Origin: Thermaerobacter subterraneus DSM 13965
GTDB lineage: Bacteria; Bacillota; Sulfobacillia; Thermaerobacterales; Thermaerobacteraceae
Direction: 5' to 3'
Length of the DNA stretch: 64,000 nt
Assembly (NCBI RefSeq): GCF_000183545.2
Contig: NZ_JH976535.1
Location: forward strand, 2,295,837 to 2,359,836
The notes under the pieces are model-generated. The model was not told where the DNA came from, searched no databases, and worked only from the letters and a program-made list of their open reading frames with translations. Positions 43,851 through 54,162 of the stretch are shown here, piece after piece; within the stretch, counting starts at the first letter, position 1, and each line of letters starts with the position of its first letter. A program made the translations under genes and the position numbers.

Positions 43851-45035
43851 TCAGGGATCCACCCGGATCAGGGTCGCCTCGCCCTGGCCGCCACCGCTGC
43901 AGATGGTGGCGATGCCGTACCCGCCGCCCCGGCGCCGCAGCTCGTAGGCCAGGGTCAGGAGGATGCGGGCGCCGCTGGCACCGATGGGGTGCCCCAGGGC
44001 CACGGCCCCGCCGTTGACGTTCACCTTCTCCGGGTCCCAGCCGCCCAGCTTCATGGTGGTCAGGGCCACGGCGGCAAAGGCCTCGTTCACCTCAAAGAGG
44101 GTGATGTCGTCCCAGCCGAGGCCGGCCTTCTGGAGGGCCCGCTCGGCAGCGTAATAGGGCACGGTGTGCAGGTAGGGCGGGTCCAGCGAGGCCTGCCCCT
44201 GGCTGACGATGGTGGCCAGGGGCTTGAGGCCCAGGGCCCGGGCCCGCTCGGCCTCCATGAGGACCAGGGCGGCGGCGCCGTCGTTGATGCCCGGGGCGTT
44301 GCCCGCCGTCACCGTGCCGTCCTTCTCGAACGCCGGGGGCAGGGCGGCCAGCTTCTCGTAACTGGTGTCCCGGCGCGGCGCCTCGTCGGCCTCCACCCGG
44401 GTCACCTGGCCCTTGCGCCCCGGCACCTCCACGGGGACGATCTCCTCCGCCAGCCGCCCCGCGTCCATGGCCGCCACAGCCCGCTGGTGGCTGCGCAGCG
44501 CCCAGCGGTCCTGCTCCTCCCGCGTGACGCCGTACTCCGCCGCCACCCGGCTGCCGTACACGCCCATGTGGCAGCCCCCGAAGGCGCAGAGCAAGCCGTC
44601 GGTGAGCAGGGCGTCCTCCAGCTCGCCGTGGCCCATGCGGGCGCCCCAGCGGGCCTGGCGCACCAGGTACGGCGCCTGGCTCATGCTCTCCATGCCGCCC
44701 GCCACCACCACGGCCGCATCCCCGGCCCGGATCAGGGCATCCGCCAGGTTCACGGCCCGCAGGCTGGAGGCGCAGACCTTGTTGATGGTGTCCGAGGGCA
44801 CCGTCACCGGCAACCCCGCCTTGACCGCCGCCTGGCGGGAGGGAATCTGGCCCGCCCCCGCCTGGACGACCATGCCCATCAGCACGTAGTCCACCTGGTC
44901 GCCGGCGACCCCGGCCCGTTCCAGGGCCGCCCGGATCGCCACGGCGCCCAGCTCCACCGCCGGGACGTCCTTCAAGGCCCCGCCGAACTTGCCGAAGGGC
45001 GTCCGTGCCCCGTCGATGATCACGGTTTGCTTCAC
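43851..45035 (-). CDS. Acetyl-CoA C-acetyltransferase (thiolase)
   Basis: Thiolase condensing or cleaving acetoacetyl-CoA. 394 residues, standard for the biosynthetic and degradative families. Catalytic residues visible: nucleophile Cys in [21 protein letters not shown], His in [15 protein letters not shown], and the second Cys in [13 protein letters not shown] at 45035 with GGGGGGAGA upstream, which removes 10 residues from the longest frame. It stands alone between moeA and folC; no other fatty-acid or polyhydroxyalkanoate genes are adjacent, so direction of use is open. Confidence 0.95.
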   Translation of the reverse strand: MKQTVIIDGARTPFGKFGGALKDVPAVELGAVAIRAALERAGVAGDQVDYVLMGMVVQAGAGQIPSRQAAVKAGLPVTVPSDTINKVCASSLRAVNLADALIRAGDAAVVVAGGMESMSQAPYLVRQARWGARMGHGELEDALLTDGLLCAFGGCHMGVYGSRVAAEYGVTREEQDRWALRSHQRAVAAMDAGRLAEEIVPVEVPGRKGQVTRVEADEAPRRDTSYEKLAALPPAFEKDGTVTAGNAPGINDGAAALVLMEAERARALGLKPLATIVSQGQASLDPPYLHTVPYYAAERALQKAGLGWDDITLFEVNEAFAAVALTTMKLGGWDPEKVNVNGGAVALGHPIGASGARILLTLAYELRRRGGGYGIATICSGGGQGEATLIRVDP

Positions 45036-45188
45036 CGAACTCTCCCCCCGCACGGCCGGCCTCAATGGAGCAAATCCGAGGCGATGCCCCGCCCCCGGGG
45101 ACGCCGCCGGCGAACCCGCCGGGGCGACCGGGCCGGCCTCTACCGGGCAGTTCGGGCTGCAAGGGTCCGTTCCCTGCGTGCCGCAAGG

Positions 45189-46613
45189 TCAGCCGCCGGG
45201 TGCCGCCGTGGGGACCAGCAGCTGGGCGCGCACCGTCCCCACCAGGTAGAGGCTGCCGCAGACCAGCACGGGCTGGCCCGGTCCTGCTTCCTGCAGGGCC
45301 CGCTCCAGGGCCGCCAGAGGCTCCCGCTGGACGGCCACCGCCACCCCATGTGCGGCCAGCGCCCCGGCCAGCCGCTCCGCCCGGGCGGCCCGGGGCGAGG
45401 GGGGCTCCGTCACCACCGCCCGCGCCGCCACCGGGGCGATGGCGGCCGCCGCCTTTTCCACGTCCTTGTCGTCCAGCATGCCGGCCACCAGCACCACCCG
45501 GCGATCGGGCCAGAGGGCCGCCACCGTCCGGGCCAGGGCCGCCATGCCGGCCGGGTTGTGGGCCCCATCCAGCCAGATTTCCCGGCCCCGCCACCGGACC
45601 CTCTCCATGCGGCCGGGCCAGCGCGCAGCGGCCAGGCCGCGTTCCACCGCCTCCCGGGTCACCGGCAGGCCCCGTTCCGTCGCGGCGGCCGCCAGCAGCG
45701 CCGTCACCGCCACCGCGGCGTTGGCCACCTGGTGCGGTCCGGCCAGGGCCAGGGGCAGCCGGTCCCAGCGGGCGGGGACCGGGGCCGGCCCCCGGTAGTC
45801 CCAGCAGGACCCGTCCGGACCCGCCGAGCGAAGCCGGTAGGTGGCCACGGCCGCCGGCCCGCCCTGGTCCCGCGGATCCCGCGCCTCCGGCGCCGCCTCC
45901 TCGGGGCGCACCTCCCACAAGGGCGCCCCCAGGGCCGCCGCCTCCCGGCGCAGGACCGCCAGGGCCGCCGGATCCAGGGCGCCCGTCACCAGGGGGACGC
46001 CGGGCCGGGCGATGCCCGCCTTGTCGTAGGCGATGGCTTCCACCGTGGGCCCCAGCCGGTCGGTGTGGTCCAGGGCCACGTTGGTGACCACCGCCACCAT
46101 CGGCCGCGGCACCGTGTTGGTGGCGTCATAGCGGCCGCCCAGCCCCACCTCCAGCACCACGGCGTCGGGCCGCCGCGCCTGGACCAGCAGGAAGAACACG
46201 GCCGTCGCCACCTCGAACTCCGTGGGCGGCTCCACCCCTCCGCCGGCCGCCAGGGCCGCCGCTGCCCGCCGCACCTGCTCGACGGCGGCGGCCAGCTCCA
46301 CCCCCGACACCGGCCGGCCGTCGAAGCGGAACCGCTCCTCGTAGTGGACCAGATGGGGGGAGGTGAAGAGGGCCGTCCGGTAGCCCGCCGCCCGCAGGAT
46401 GGCCTCCATCAGGCTGGCCGTCGACCCCTTGCCGTTGGTTCCGGTGATGTGGTAGACGGGCGGCAGGCCCTCCTCGGGGTGGCCCAGCCGCTCCAGCAGG
46501 CCACGGATGCGCTCCAGCCCCAGGCGCATGCCGAAGCGGCCGAGCCCCTGCAGGTAGGCCACCGCCTCCTGGCCCGGCGCCCGTCCCTCCGCACCGGTCT
46601 TGCGTTCCTGCAA
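45189..46613 (-). CDS. folC: Folylpolyglutamate synthase / dihydrofolate synthase
   Basis: Mur-ligase-type enzyme adding glutamates to folates. 474 residues: P-loop HITGTNGKGSTASLM, TSPHLVHYEERFRF, LEVGLGGRYDATN, the NVALDHTDRLG metal-site region, LDGAHNPAGM and a C-terminal Rossmann-like domain with AGMLDDKDVE. The start is a TTG at 46613 with AAGGG close upstream. It is separate from the nearby murC, a paralogous fold. Confidence 0.95.
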   Translation of the reverse strand: MQERKTGAEGRAPGQEAVAYLQGLGRFGMRLGLERIRGLLERLGHPEEGLPPVYHITGTNGKGSTASLMEAILRAAGYRTALFTSPHLVHYEERFRFDGRPVSGVELAAAVEQVRRAAAALAAGGGVEPPTEFEVATAVFFLLVQARRPDAVVLEVGLGGRYDATNTVPRPMVAVVTNVALDHTDRLGPTVEAIAYDKAGIARPGVPLVTGALDPAALAVLRREAAALGAPLWEVRPEEAAPEARDPRDQGGPAAVATYRLRSAGPDGSCWDYRGPAPVPARWDRLPLALAGPHQVANAAVAVTALLAAAATERGLPVTREAVERGLAAARWPGRMERVRWRGREIWLDGAHNPAGMAALARTVAALWPDRRVVLVAGMLDDKDVEKAAAAIAPVAARAVVTEPPSPRAARAERLAGALAAHGVAVAVQREPLAALERALQEAGPGQPVLVCGSLYLVGTVRAQLLVPTAAPGG

Positions 46614-46661
46614 CCCTTGCGTCCCACCTCGGGCGGCCGGGCCGGTTCTTCCAGCCCGTGT

Positions 46662-48306
<1,645 letters not shown>

Positions 48307-48363
48307 TGGGGACCGGAAACCAGTGTACGGATCGCGACCAGTGTACGGGTCGCGGCCGACCCG

Positions 48364-49800
48364 TCAGGCCGGCGTCACCGCCTGGAGGCGCCGGGCCAGG
48401 TCCCGGGCCACCGTCCAGATGTCGCCGGCGCCCATGGTCAGCACCAGATCGCCGGGCCGCACCGTGGCCAGCAGGTGCTCGATCAGGTCCTCCCGGCTGG
48501 CGAAGAGATCCACGGGCCGCCCCTCTTCCTGGGCGATGCGCTCGGCCAGGACGGCGCTGGAGACGCCAGGGATGGGGCGCTCGCCCGGCGGGGCGTAGAT
48601 CTCCGTAAGGATCACCTTGTCGGCGTCGCCGAAAGCCCGGGCGAACTCGTCCATCAGCAGGCGGGTGCGGGAATAGCGCTGGGGTTGGAAGACGGCGATG
48701 ACCCGCCCCGCGGCGCCCCGGCGCTGCCGCGCCGCGCGCAGGGTGGCACGGATCTCCGTCGGGTGATGGGCGTAGTCGTCCACCACCAGGATGCCGTCCC
48801 GGTCGTGGATCACCTGGAAGCGCCGCTTGGCACCGTGGAACCCCGCCAGGGCCTGCGCCGCGACGCCGAAGGGAACGCCCACCTCCAGCCCCACCGCCAG
48901 GGCGGCCAGGGCGTTCAGCACGTTGTGCTCCCCCGGCACCGCCAGGGTGACCTCCCCCAGGGGCCGGCCCTCCTGCCAGACGCTGAAGCGCGTTCCCTCC
49001 GGTCCGGTCTGGACGTCCCGGGCCCGCAGGTGGCAGTCCTCGGCCTCCACGCCGTAACGGGCGACCCGGACCCGGCCCGCCGGCAGGCCGGCCAGCAGCT
49101 GCCGGACCACGGGGTGGTCGCCGCAGGCCACCACCAGGCCGCCCGGCCGCACGTTGCCGAGGAAGCCCCGAAAGGCATCCAGCAGCCGCCGGAAGTCGCC
49201 CTCGTAGTGGTCCAGGTGCTCGGGCTCCACGTTGGTGACCACGGCGATCCGGGGGAAGTAGCGCAGGAAGGTGCCGTCGCTCTCGCAGGCTTCGGCCACC
49301 ACCCAGGGACCATGTCCCAGCCGCGCCGTGGCGGCGCCGAACTCCGGCACCTCGCCGCCCACCAGCACCGTGGGATCGAGCCCGCCGGCCACCAGCACCA
49401 GGCCCGTCATGGCCGTGGTGGTGGTCTTGCCGTGGGTGCCCGTCACCGCCACGGCCTGCCGGTGGTTGAGCAGGTCGGCCAGGACCTGGGAACGGTGCCA
49501 GACGGGGATGCCCGCCTGGCGGGCGGCGACCAGCTCCGGGTTGTCGGCCGGCACGTCGGTGTTGTAGACCACCAGGTCCGCACCCGCCACGTGGCGGGCG
49601 TCATGGCCGATGTGGACCTCCGCCCCGTTCCCGGCCAGCCACCGGGTGCGATCGGAGGGGCGCACGTCCGACCCGCTGACCCGGGCGCCCCGGGCCAGGA
49701 GCACGCGCGCCAGGCCGCTCATGCCGTAACCGCCGATACCGATGAAGTGCACCCGCTTGCCCGACCAGTCCATGGGGGGCGCGTACCCCGGTTCCTCCAT
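48364..49800 (-). CDS. murC: UDP-N-acetylmuramate--L-alanine ligase
   Basis: Adds L-Ala to UDP-MurNAc in peptidoglycan synthesis. 478 residues: Rossmann start VHFIGIGGYGMSGLARVLLARG, P-loop AVTGTHGKTTTTAM, NVEPEHLDHY, GEHNVLNALAALA, the DDYAHHPTEI motif and FQPQRYSRT of the C-terminal domain. ATG at 49800 with AAGGTGG upstream is preferred; an in-frame ATG 45 bases upstream is the alternative. The 49801-50079 region upstream is about 280 bases without an evident gene. Confidence 0.96.
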   Translation of the reverse strand: MEEPGYAPPMDWSGKRVHFIGIGGYGMSGLARVLLARGARVSGSDVRPSDRTRWLAGNGAEVHIGHDARHVAGADLVVYNTDVPADNPELVAARQAGIPVWHRSQVLADLLNHRQAVAVTGTHGKTTTTAMTGLVLVAGGLDPTVLVGGEVPEFGAATARLGHGPWVVAEACESDGTFLRYFPRIAVVTNVEPEHLDHYEGDFRRLLDAFRGFLGNVRPGGLVVACGDHPVVRQLLAGLPAGRVRVARYGVEAEDCHLRARDVQTGPEGTRFSVWQEGRPLGEVTLAVPGEHNVLNALAALAVGLEVGVPFGVAAQALAGFHGAKRRFQVIHDRDGILVVDDYAHHPTEIRATLRAARQRRGAAGRVIAVFQPQRYSRTRLLMDEFARAFGDADKVILTEIYAPPGERPIPGVSSAVLAERIAQEEGRPVDLFASREDLIEHLLATVRPGDLVLTMGAGDIWTVARDLARRLQAVTPA

Positions 49801-50079
49801 CGCCCGTTCCACCTTCCCTGCATCTATGCCGCCATGAATTCGCATCGCGCCGCCCGTTCCCTTGTCCACCGCCGGCCGCCCGGCGCACTTCACGATGTAT
49901 GCCGCGGGCCCGCGGGTTGCCACGGCGGCCTGCCGGGGCCTATAGCCAGAGCTTCTGAAGGCTAGCTTGGGGTCGCGGGCTGGAAAACATTCGCACCGGG
50001 CGGGACCGGCCCGGCCAGCAACCCGGCGGCCTGCTCCCGGCCGCCGCCGGCCCCGGCGGCATGCGCGGAACCGCCGCCC

Positions 50080-50730
50080 TCAGCCCCGGTGGCCGATGGG
50101 CCGGGCCGGCACGCCACCCACCACCGCGCCCGGGGGCACGTCGGCGTTGACCAGGGAGTGGGCCGACACGACGGCGCCGTCGCCGATCACCACGCCGGGC
50201 AGGACGGTGCAGTTGGCTCCGATCATCACGTCGCGGCCGATGACCACCGGCCCCGTCCGGTACTCACCGATGAGGAACTCGTGGGCCAGAAGCACGGTGT
50301 TGTAGCCGATGATGCTGTTGTCGCCCACCTCGATCAGTTCCGGCCAGAAGACGTCCACCATGGCCATGAGGCCGAAGGCCACGTCCCGGCCCACCTTCAT
50401 CCCCAGGCGCCGGTAGAGGAAGTTCTTCACCCCGAACCAGGGCAGGATCCGGCAGAGGGAGATCACCAGGAAGTTCCACGCCACCCGGGGCAGGCTCTTG
50501 GCCTCCCGCCAGTAGTGCAGCGAGTTGCGCCCCGGCGGCACCGGGTGCCGGCGCAGCCGCTGCTGGCGCGGCACCGCCTGCCAGGCCCCCTCCCCGCCGG
50601 ACGGGCCGGCCCCGCCCGGCCTTGGGCTGCCGCTTCCGGCGGCCGCCAGGGCCTGGGACCAGGCCATCTCCCCCGGCGGCCGGCCGCCTCCGCACCGCGC
50701 CTGGGCCTGCCCGTCCCCTGCCGCCACCAT
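50080..50730 (-). CDS. Hexapeptide-repeat acyltransferase
   Basis: 216 residues; left-handed beta-helix family. The N-terminal ~65 residues are low-complexity, then a helical part (SLHYWREAKSLPRVAWNFLVISLCRILPW) typical of membrane-peripheral acyltransferases, then hexapeptide-like repeats (IEVGDNSIIGYNTVLLAHEF, VIGRDVMIGANCTVLPGVVIGDGAVVSAHSLV) with the family's closing PPGAVVGGVPAR. ATG at 50730 behind GGGAGGGG. It follows tsaD by 16 bases and may share its transcript. The acyl group and acceptor (sugar, serine or other) cannot be told from sequence. Confidence 0.88.
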   Translation of the reverse strand: MVAAGDGQAQARCGGGRPPGEMAWSQALAAAGSGSPRPGGAGPSGGEGAWQAVPRQQRLRRHPVPPGRNSLHYWREAKSLPRVAWNFLVISLCRILPWFGVKNFLYRRLGMKVGRDVAFGLMAMVDVFWPELIEVGDNSIIGYNTVLLAHEFLIGEYRTGPVVIGRDVMIGANCTVLPGVVIGDGAVVSAHSLVNADVPPGAVVGGVPARPIGHRG

Positions 50731-50746
50731 GGCCACCCCTCCCGCG

Positions 50747-51808
50747 CTAAAACCATTCGTCCAGGGGCGGGTCGGGATCGACGTCCAGCTCCAGCCCGTC
50801 CCGGCGCCCCCGCCGCCAGGCGGCATACCCCGCCGCCGCGATCATGGCCCCGTTGTCGGTGCAGAGAACCGGGGGCGGGCAGGCAAGGTTCAGGCCGGCC
50901 TCCCGGGCCGCGGCCTCCAGGTCCCGGCGCAGGCGCCGGTTGGCCGCCACGCCGCCGGCCAGGTAGATCTGGCGCGCCCCCACCTGCCGGGCGGCCCGCA
51001 GGGTCTTGGCCACCAGGACGTCCACCACGGCCTGCTGGAAGCTGGCGGCCAGGTCGGGCAGGCGGGCCTCCAGCTCGCCCCGCCGCTGCGGGTCGCGCCA
51101 TCCCCGGCGCTCCAGCTCGTAGAGCACCGCCGTCTTGAGGCCGCTGAAGCTGAAATCCAGCGAGTCGTCGTCCAGCATGGCCCGGGGGAAAGGAAAGGCC
51201 TGGGGATCGCCCCGCTCGGCCAGGCGGTCGATGACCGGCCCGCCCGGGTAGCCGAGCCCCAGCTCCCGGGCCACCTTGTCGAAGGCCTCGCCGGCGGCGT
51301 CGTCCCGGGTGCCGCCAAGCCAGGCCAGGCCCCCGCCCTCCTGCAGGTGGAACAGGTCGGTATGGCCGCCCGACACCACCAGCGCCACCGCGGGGTAGCG
51401 GGGCTCGGGGGCCGGTTCGTCCCCGGGACCGGCCAGGAAGTTGGCGTAGATGTGCCCCGCCAGGTGGTGGACGCCCACCAGCGGCTTGTCCAGGGCCCAG
51501 GCCAGGGCCTTGGCCAGGGAGACCCCCACCAGCAGGGCGCCCACCAGGCCCGGCCCGCGGGTCACCGCCACCAGGTCGACCTCCGCCAGGGTGATGCCGC
51601 TGCGGGCCAGGGCCTCCTGCAGCAGGGGCACGGCGTTGGTCACGTGGCGCCGGGATGCCAGTTCGGGCACCACGCCGCCGTAGCGGCCGTGCTCGCCCGT
51701 CTGGCTGAGGATCACGTTGGCCAGGATGCGGCGGCCGCCCGCCACCACCGCGAAGCTGGTCTCGTCGCAGCTGGTCTCGATGCCCAGGGTGAGGTGGGGC
51801 CGGCTCAC
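50747..51808 (-). CDS. tsaD: tRNA threonylcarbamoyladenosine transferase TsaD
   Basis: Transfers threonylcarbamoyl to A37 of ANN-decoding tRNAs with TsaB and TsaE. 353 residues: GIETSCDETSFAVV, the iron-site HxxxH in GVHHLAGHIYA, VVSGGHTDLF, EAFDKVARELGLGYPGGP, FSFSGLKTAV and LAGGVAANRRLR. The GTG at 51808 overlaps the rimI stop (GTGA). The whole tsaE-tsaB-rimI-tsaD run is here, a common arrangement. Confidence 0.97.
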   Translation of the reverse strand: MSRPHLTLGIETSCDETSFAVVAGGRRILANVILSQTGEHGRYGGVVPELASRRHVTNAVPLLQEALARSGITLAEVDLVAVTRGPGLVGALLVGVSLAKALAWALDKPLVGVHHLAGHIYANFLAGPGDEPAPEPRYPAVALVVSGGHTDLFHLQEGGGLAWLGGTRDDAAGEAFDKVARELGLGYPGGPVIDRLAERGDPQAFPFPRAMLDDDSLDFSFSGLKTAVLYELERRGWRDPQRRGELEARLPDLAASFQQAVVDVLVAKTLRAARQVGARQIYLAGGVAANRRLRRDLEAAAREAGLNLACPPPVLCTDNGAMIAAAGYAAWRRGRRDGLELDVDPDPPLDEWF

Positions 51809-52410
51809 GGGCGCTCGCTCCCGCCAGGGGCCGCGCCGGCACCGGTGGCCGGCTCCGTCCCGGCCTGGAGCCCGGCATCCCGTCCGGTGCGCGGGGCGTC
51901 CTCCCCCTCCGCCGCCACGGGTCCCGGCGGGTCCAGGCGGTCGCGCCACATGATGATGGCGTCCTCCCCGTTGTCCACGTAATAACCCCGCCGGATCCCG
52001 CAGGGGCGGAAGCCATGGCGCAGGTAGAGCCGCTGCGCCACGTGGTTGCTCACCCGCACCTCCAGGGTCATGCGCCGGCAGCCGTACCGCAGGGCCCGTT
52101 CTTCCAGGGCGGTGAGCAGGCGGTTGCCGATCCCCCGGCCCCGGAACTCGGGGTCGACGGCGATGGTGGTGACGTGGGCCTCGTCCAGGATGCACCACAT
52201 GCCCGCGTACCCCACCAGCCGGTCCCCGTGGCGGGCCACGATGTAGTCGGCATAGAGGTTGTCGCGCAGCTCGCTGGCGAAGGCCCGCTCCGACCAGGGG
52301 GTGGGGAAGGAGCGGCGCTCGATGGCCAGCACCAGCGGCAAATCGCCCGGCGTCATGGGGTCGATGCGGATCTCGCCGGGCTGGCTCTGCACGTCGTGGG
52401 ATAGGGCCAC
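51805..52410 (-). CDS. rimI: Ribosomal protein S18 alanine N-acetyltransferase RimI
   Basis: GNAT acetyltransferase of 201 residues; it acetylates an N-terminal alanine (S18 in the family model). Acetyl-CoA loop RGRGIGNRLLTALEE, LEVRVSNHVAQRLYLRHGF and GIRRGYYVDNGEDAIIM are typical of RimI. The GTG at 52410 is preferred because GGAGGTGAGCGGG provides a ribosome site 8 bases upstream; an ATG pair at 52440-52443 would add 11 residues without one. A ~45-residue low-complexity tail follows the domain. Confidence 0.93.
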   Translation of the reverse strand: MALSHDVQSQPGEIRIDPMTPGDLPLVLAIERRSFPTPWSERAFASELRDNLYADYIVARHGDRLVGYAGMWCILDEAHVTTIAVDPEFRGRGIGNRLLTALEERALRYGCRRMTLEVRVSNHVAQRLYLRHGFRPCGIRRGYYVDNGEDAIIMWRDRLDPPGPVAAEGEDAPRTGRDAGLQAGTEPATGAGAAPGGSERP

Positions 52411-52600
52411 CCCGCTCACCTCCCGCGAGGGCAGTTCCATCATAGCATCTTGCCCTGCCGGGGCGTGTCGGGCCACGGCAGGGGTTACCGCGCGTCGCCG
52501 GCTCCCCCCGGGCAGCCGGGGGCCTTCGGGCGGTGGGCCATGTCCCGCCCCGGCCAGTGGGCGGGCGGGGGAAACCCGTGCACCGCAGCCCACCTGCCCG

Positions 52601-53680
52601 TCAGGAGCTGCGCCCCGTCCCGGACGGGGGGGTGGGCTGGGCAGCGGGATGCACGTAAGGCCGGTAGGTCGAACCGGCGGGCAGGTACAGAGGCGCCAGG
52701 GTGCCGGGGTCGTCGCCCCCCGCCGCCAGCCGGTCCTGGGCCAGCCGGGCCACCGCCAGGGGAACGGCGCCGGGGTCGGGCACCACCATGGGGCGCGGCC
52801 CCGGTCCCGGGCCGGGAGCCGAACCCGCCGGGCCCTCCCCCGCCGCCGCGGCCCGGCCACCCCGGTCCTCCCGGTCTCCCTGGGCTTCCCGGTCCTCCCG
52901 GCCTGCCCTGGCCCCGTCCCGGCCGCCCGGCGCGAGCTCGGCCCCGTGCACCGGGTCGATGACCAGCACCCAGCCCCCGGCCGCCACCCCCGGGGTCGCC
53001 CGGGTGTCGCGTTCAGCGCCGGCAGGGCGGGAGGCATCGGCCGGCGCCGCGGGCACCGCCGGCACCGCCGGTACCGCCGGCACCGCCGCGGGCCCGGCCA
53101 GCCATTCCCGCAACATCGCGGCGCTCACCAGGCCGGGACCCCACAGGCGCCGGAGGAGCGGGATGCTGCCTGCCGGCCGGGCCGCGGCCACCGGGTTGCT
53201 GGTCGCCGTCCCGGCGGGCCCGTCCGCCGCGGCAGGATCACCGGCGGCTTCGGCCCCACGGCCGCCCGGCGAGAAGATCGCTGCGTAGAACTCCCCGCGC
53301 CGGGCGGGCCGCGCCACCAGCCACAGGCGGCCGGCCGCCCCGTCCCGGGAGGGTGCGGAGGGTGCCCCAGCGGCCGCCAGGGCCACGGCATCCAGCGTCC
53401 CGACGCCGGCCAGGGGGCAGCCCAGGGCCACCGCCAGCCCCTTGGCCGCTGCCAGCCCGATGCGCAGGCCGGTGAAGGAGCCGGGGCCCAAGGCCACCGC
53501 CACCCCGCCCAAATCCCGGGGGCCGATGCCGGCCTGCCGGCAGAGCCGGTCCACCGCCGGCATCAGGGCGCGGTTGGTGCCCGGCGCGGCCAGTTCTTCC
53601 GCCCCGGCGGGCTCCCCGTCCCGCACCAGGGCCACCCCGCAGCGGGGCCCCGAGGTGTCGATGGCCAGGATCCAGGTCAA
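52601..53680 (-). CDS. tsaB: tRNA threonylcarbamoyladenosine biosynthesis protein TsaB
   Basis: Partner of TsaD in t6A synthesis; a degenerate ASKHA-fold dimerisation subunit. 359 residues against ~230 usually. The N-terminal half is canonical (ILAIDTSGPRCGVAL, VAVALGPGSFTGLRIGLAAAKGLA). The second half is interrupted by long Ala/Pro/Gly/Arg-rich segments, one coded by four 9-bp tandem repeats, before the end DPGTLAPLYL. TTG at 53680 overlaps the tsaE stop (TTGA). Expansion in the less conserved C-terminal half is the odd feature. Confidence 0.92.
   Translation of the reverse strand: MTWILAIDTSGPRCGVALVRDGEPAGAEELAAPGTNRALMPAVDRLCRQAGIGPRDLGGVAVALGPGSFTGLRIGLAAAKGLAVALGCPLAGVGTLDAVALAAAGAPSAPSRDGAAGRLWLVARPARRGEFYAAIFSPGGRGAEAAGDPAAADGPAGTATSNPVAAARPAGSIPLLRRLWGPGLVSAAMLREWLAGPAAVPAVPAVPAVPAAPADASRPAGAERDTRATPGVAAGGWVLVIDPVHGAELAPGGRDGARAGREDREAQGDREDRGGRAAAAGEGPAGSAPGPGPGPRPMVVPDPGAVPLAVARLAQDRLAAGGDDPGTLAPLYLPAGSTYRPYVHPAAQPTPPSGTGRSS
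53052..53087. repeat. 9-bp tandem repeat inside tsaB
   Basis: Four consecutive copies of GGCACCGCC (the third reads GGTACCGCC), encoding (Ala-Val-Pro)n on the minus strand. The unit is a multiple of three, so copy-number changes keep frame. Confidence 0.75.
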
Positions 53681-54162
53681 TGCCAGCCGCCGTCCTTTCC
53701 CGGGAGGGTGTCAAGGAGACGCGCGGCCCGCGGCCCCTGGGCCCGGGCCGTCACCCGGCGGCCCTCCCCCGCCGGCAGGGGAGCCAGCTCCAGCCAGAGG
53801 GCTCCGGCGGGGATCCACCCCGGCGCCCGGTCGGCCCATTCCACCACCACGGCGCCGGACGCCTCCATCTCCGCCGGGTCGACCACGTCCCGCAAGGCCT
53901 CCTCGCCCTCCAGGCGGTACAGGTCCAGGTGATACAGGGGCAGGCGGCCCCGGTAGAGGTGGACCAGGGTGAAGGTGGGGCTGGCCACCCGCCCGCGGTA
54001 GCCCAGCCCGCGGGCCAGTCCCCTGACCAGGGTGGTCTTGCCGGCCCCCAGGGGTCCGGTCAGGGCGATCCAGTCGCCCGGCGCCAGGGCGGCGGCCAGG
54101 CCTTCACCCAGCCGCTCCATCGCCTCCGCGGAGGGGATCGTCACGGTCCGGGAGCCCGTCAC
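53677..54162 (-). CDS. tsaE: tRNA threonylcarbamoyladenosine biosynthesis ATPase TsaE
   Basis: 161-residue P-loop protein required for t6A catalytic cycles. Walker A GPLGAGKTTLVRGLARGLG, VASPTFTLVHLYRG, YHLDLYRL and VVVEWADRAP are family signatures. The GTG at 54162 overlaps the UDG stop (GTGA), so UDG, tsaE, tsaB (and probably rimI, tsaD) are coupled. Confidence 0.96.
   Translation of the reverse strand: MTGSRTVTIPSAEAMERLGEGLAAALAPGDWIALTGPLGAGKTTLVRGLARGLGYRGRVASPTFTLVHLYRGRLPLYHLDLYRLEGEEALRDVVDPAEMEASGAVVVEWADRAPGWIPAGALWLELAPLPAGEGRRVTARAQGPRAARLLDTLPGKDGGWH

Noticed and set aside
53506-53700. Possible separate gene in the overlap of tsaE and tsaB
   Set aside because: The overlap is a simple TTGA stop-start junction; the alternative frames are shadows.
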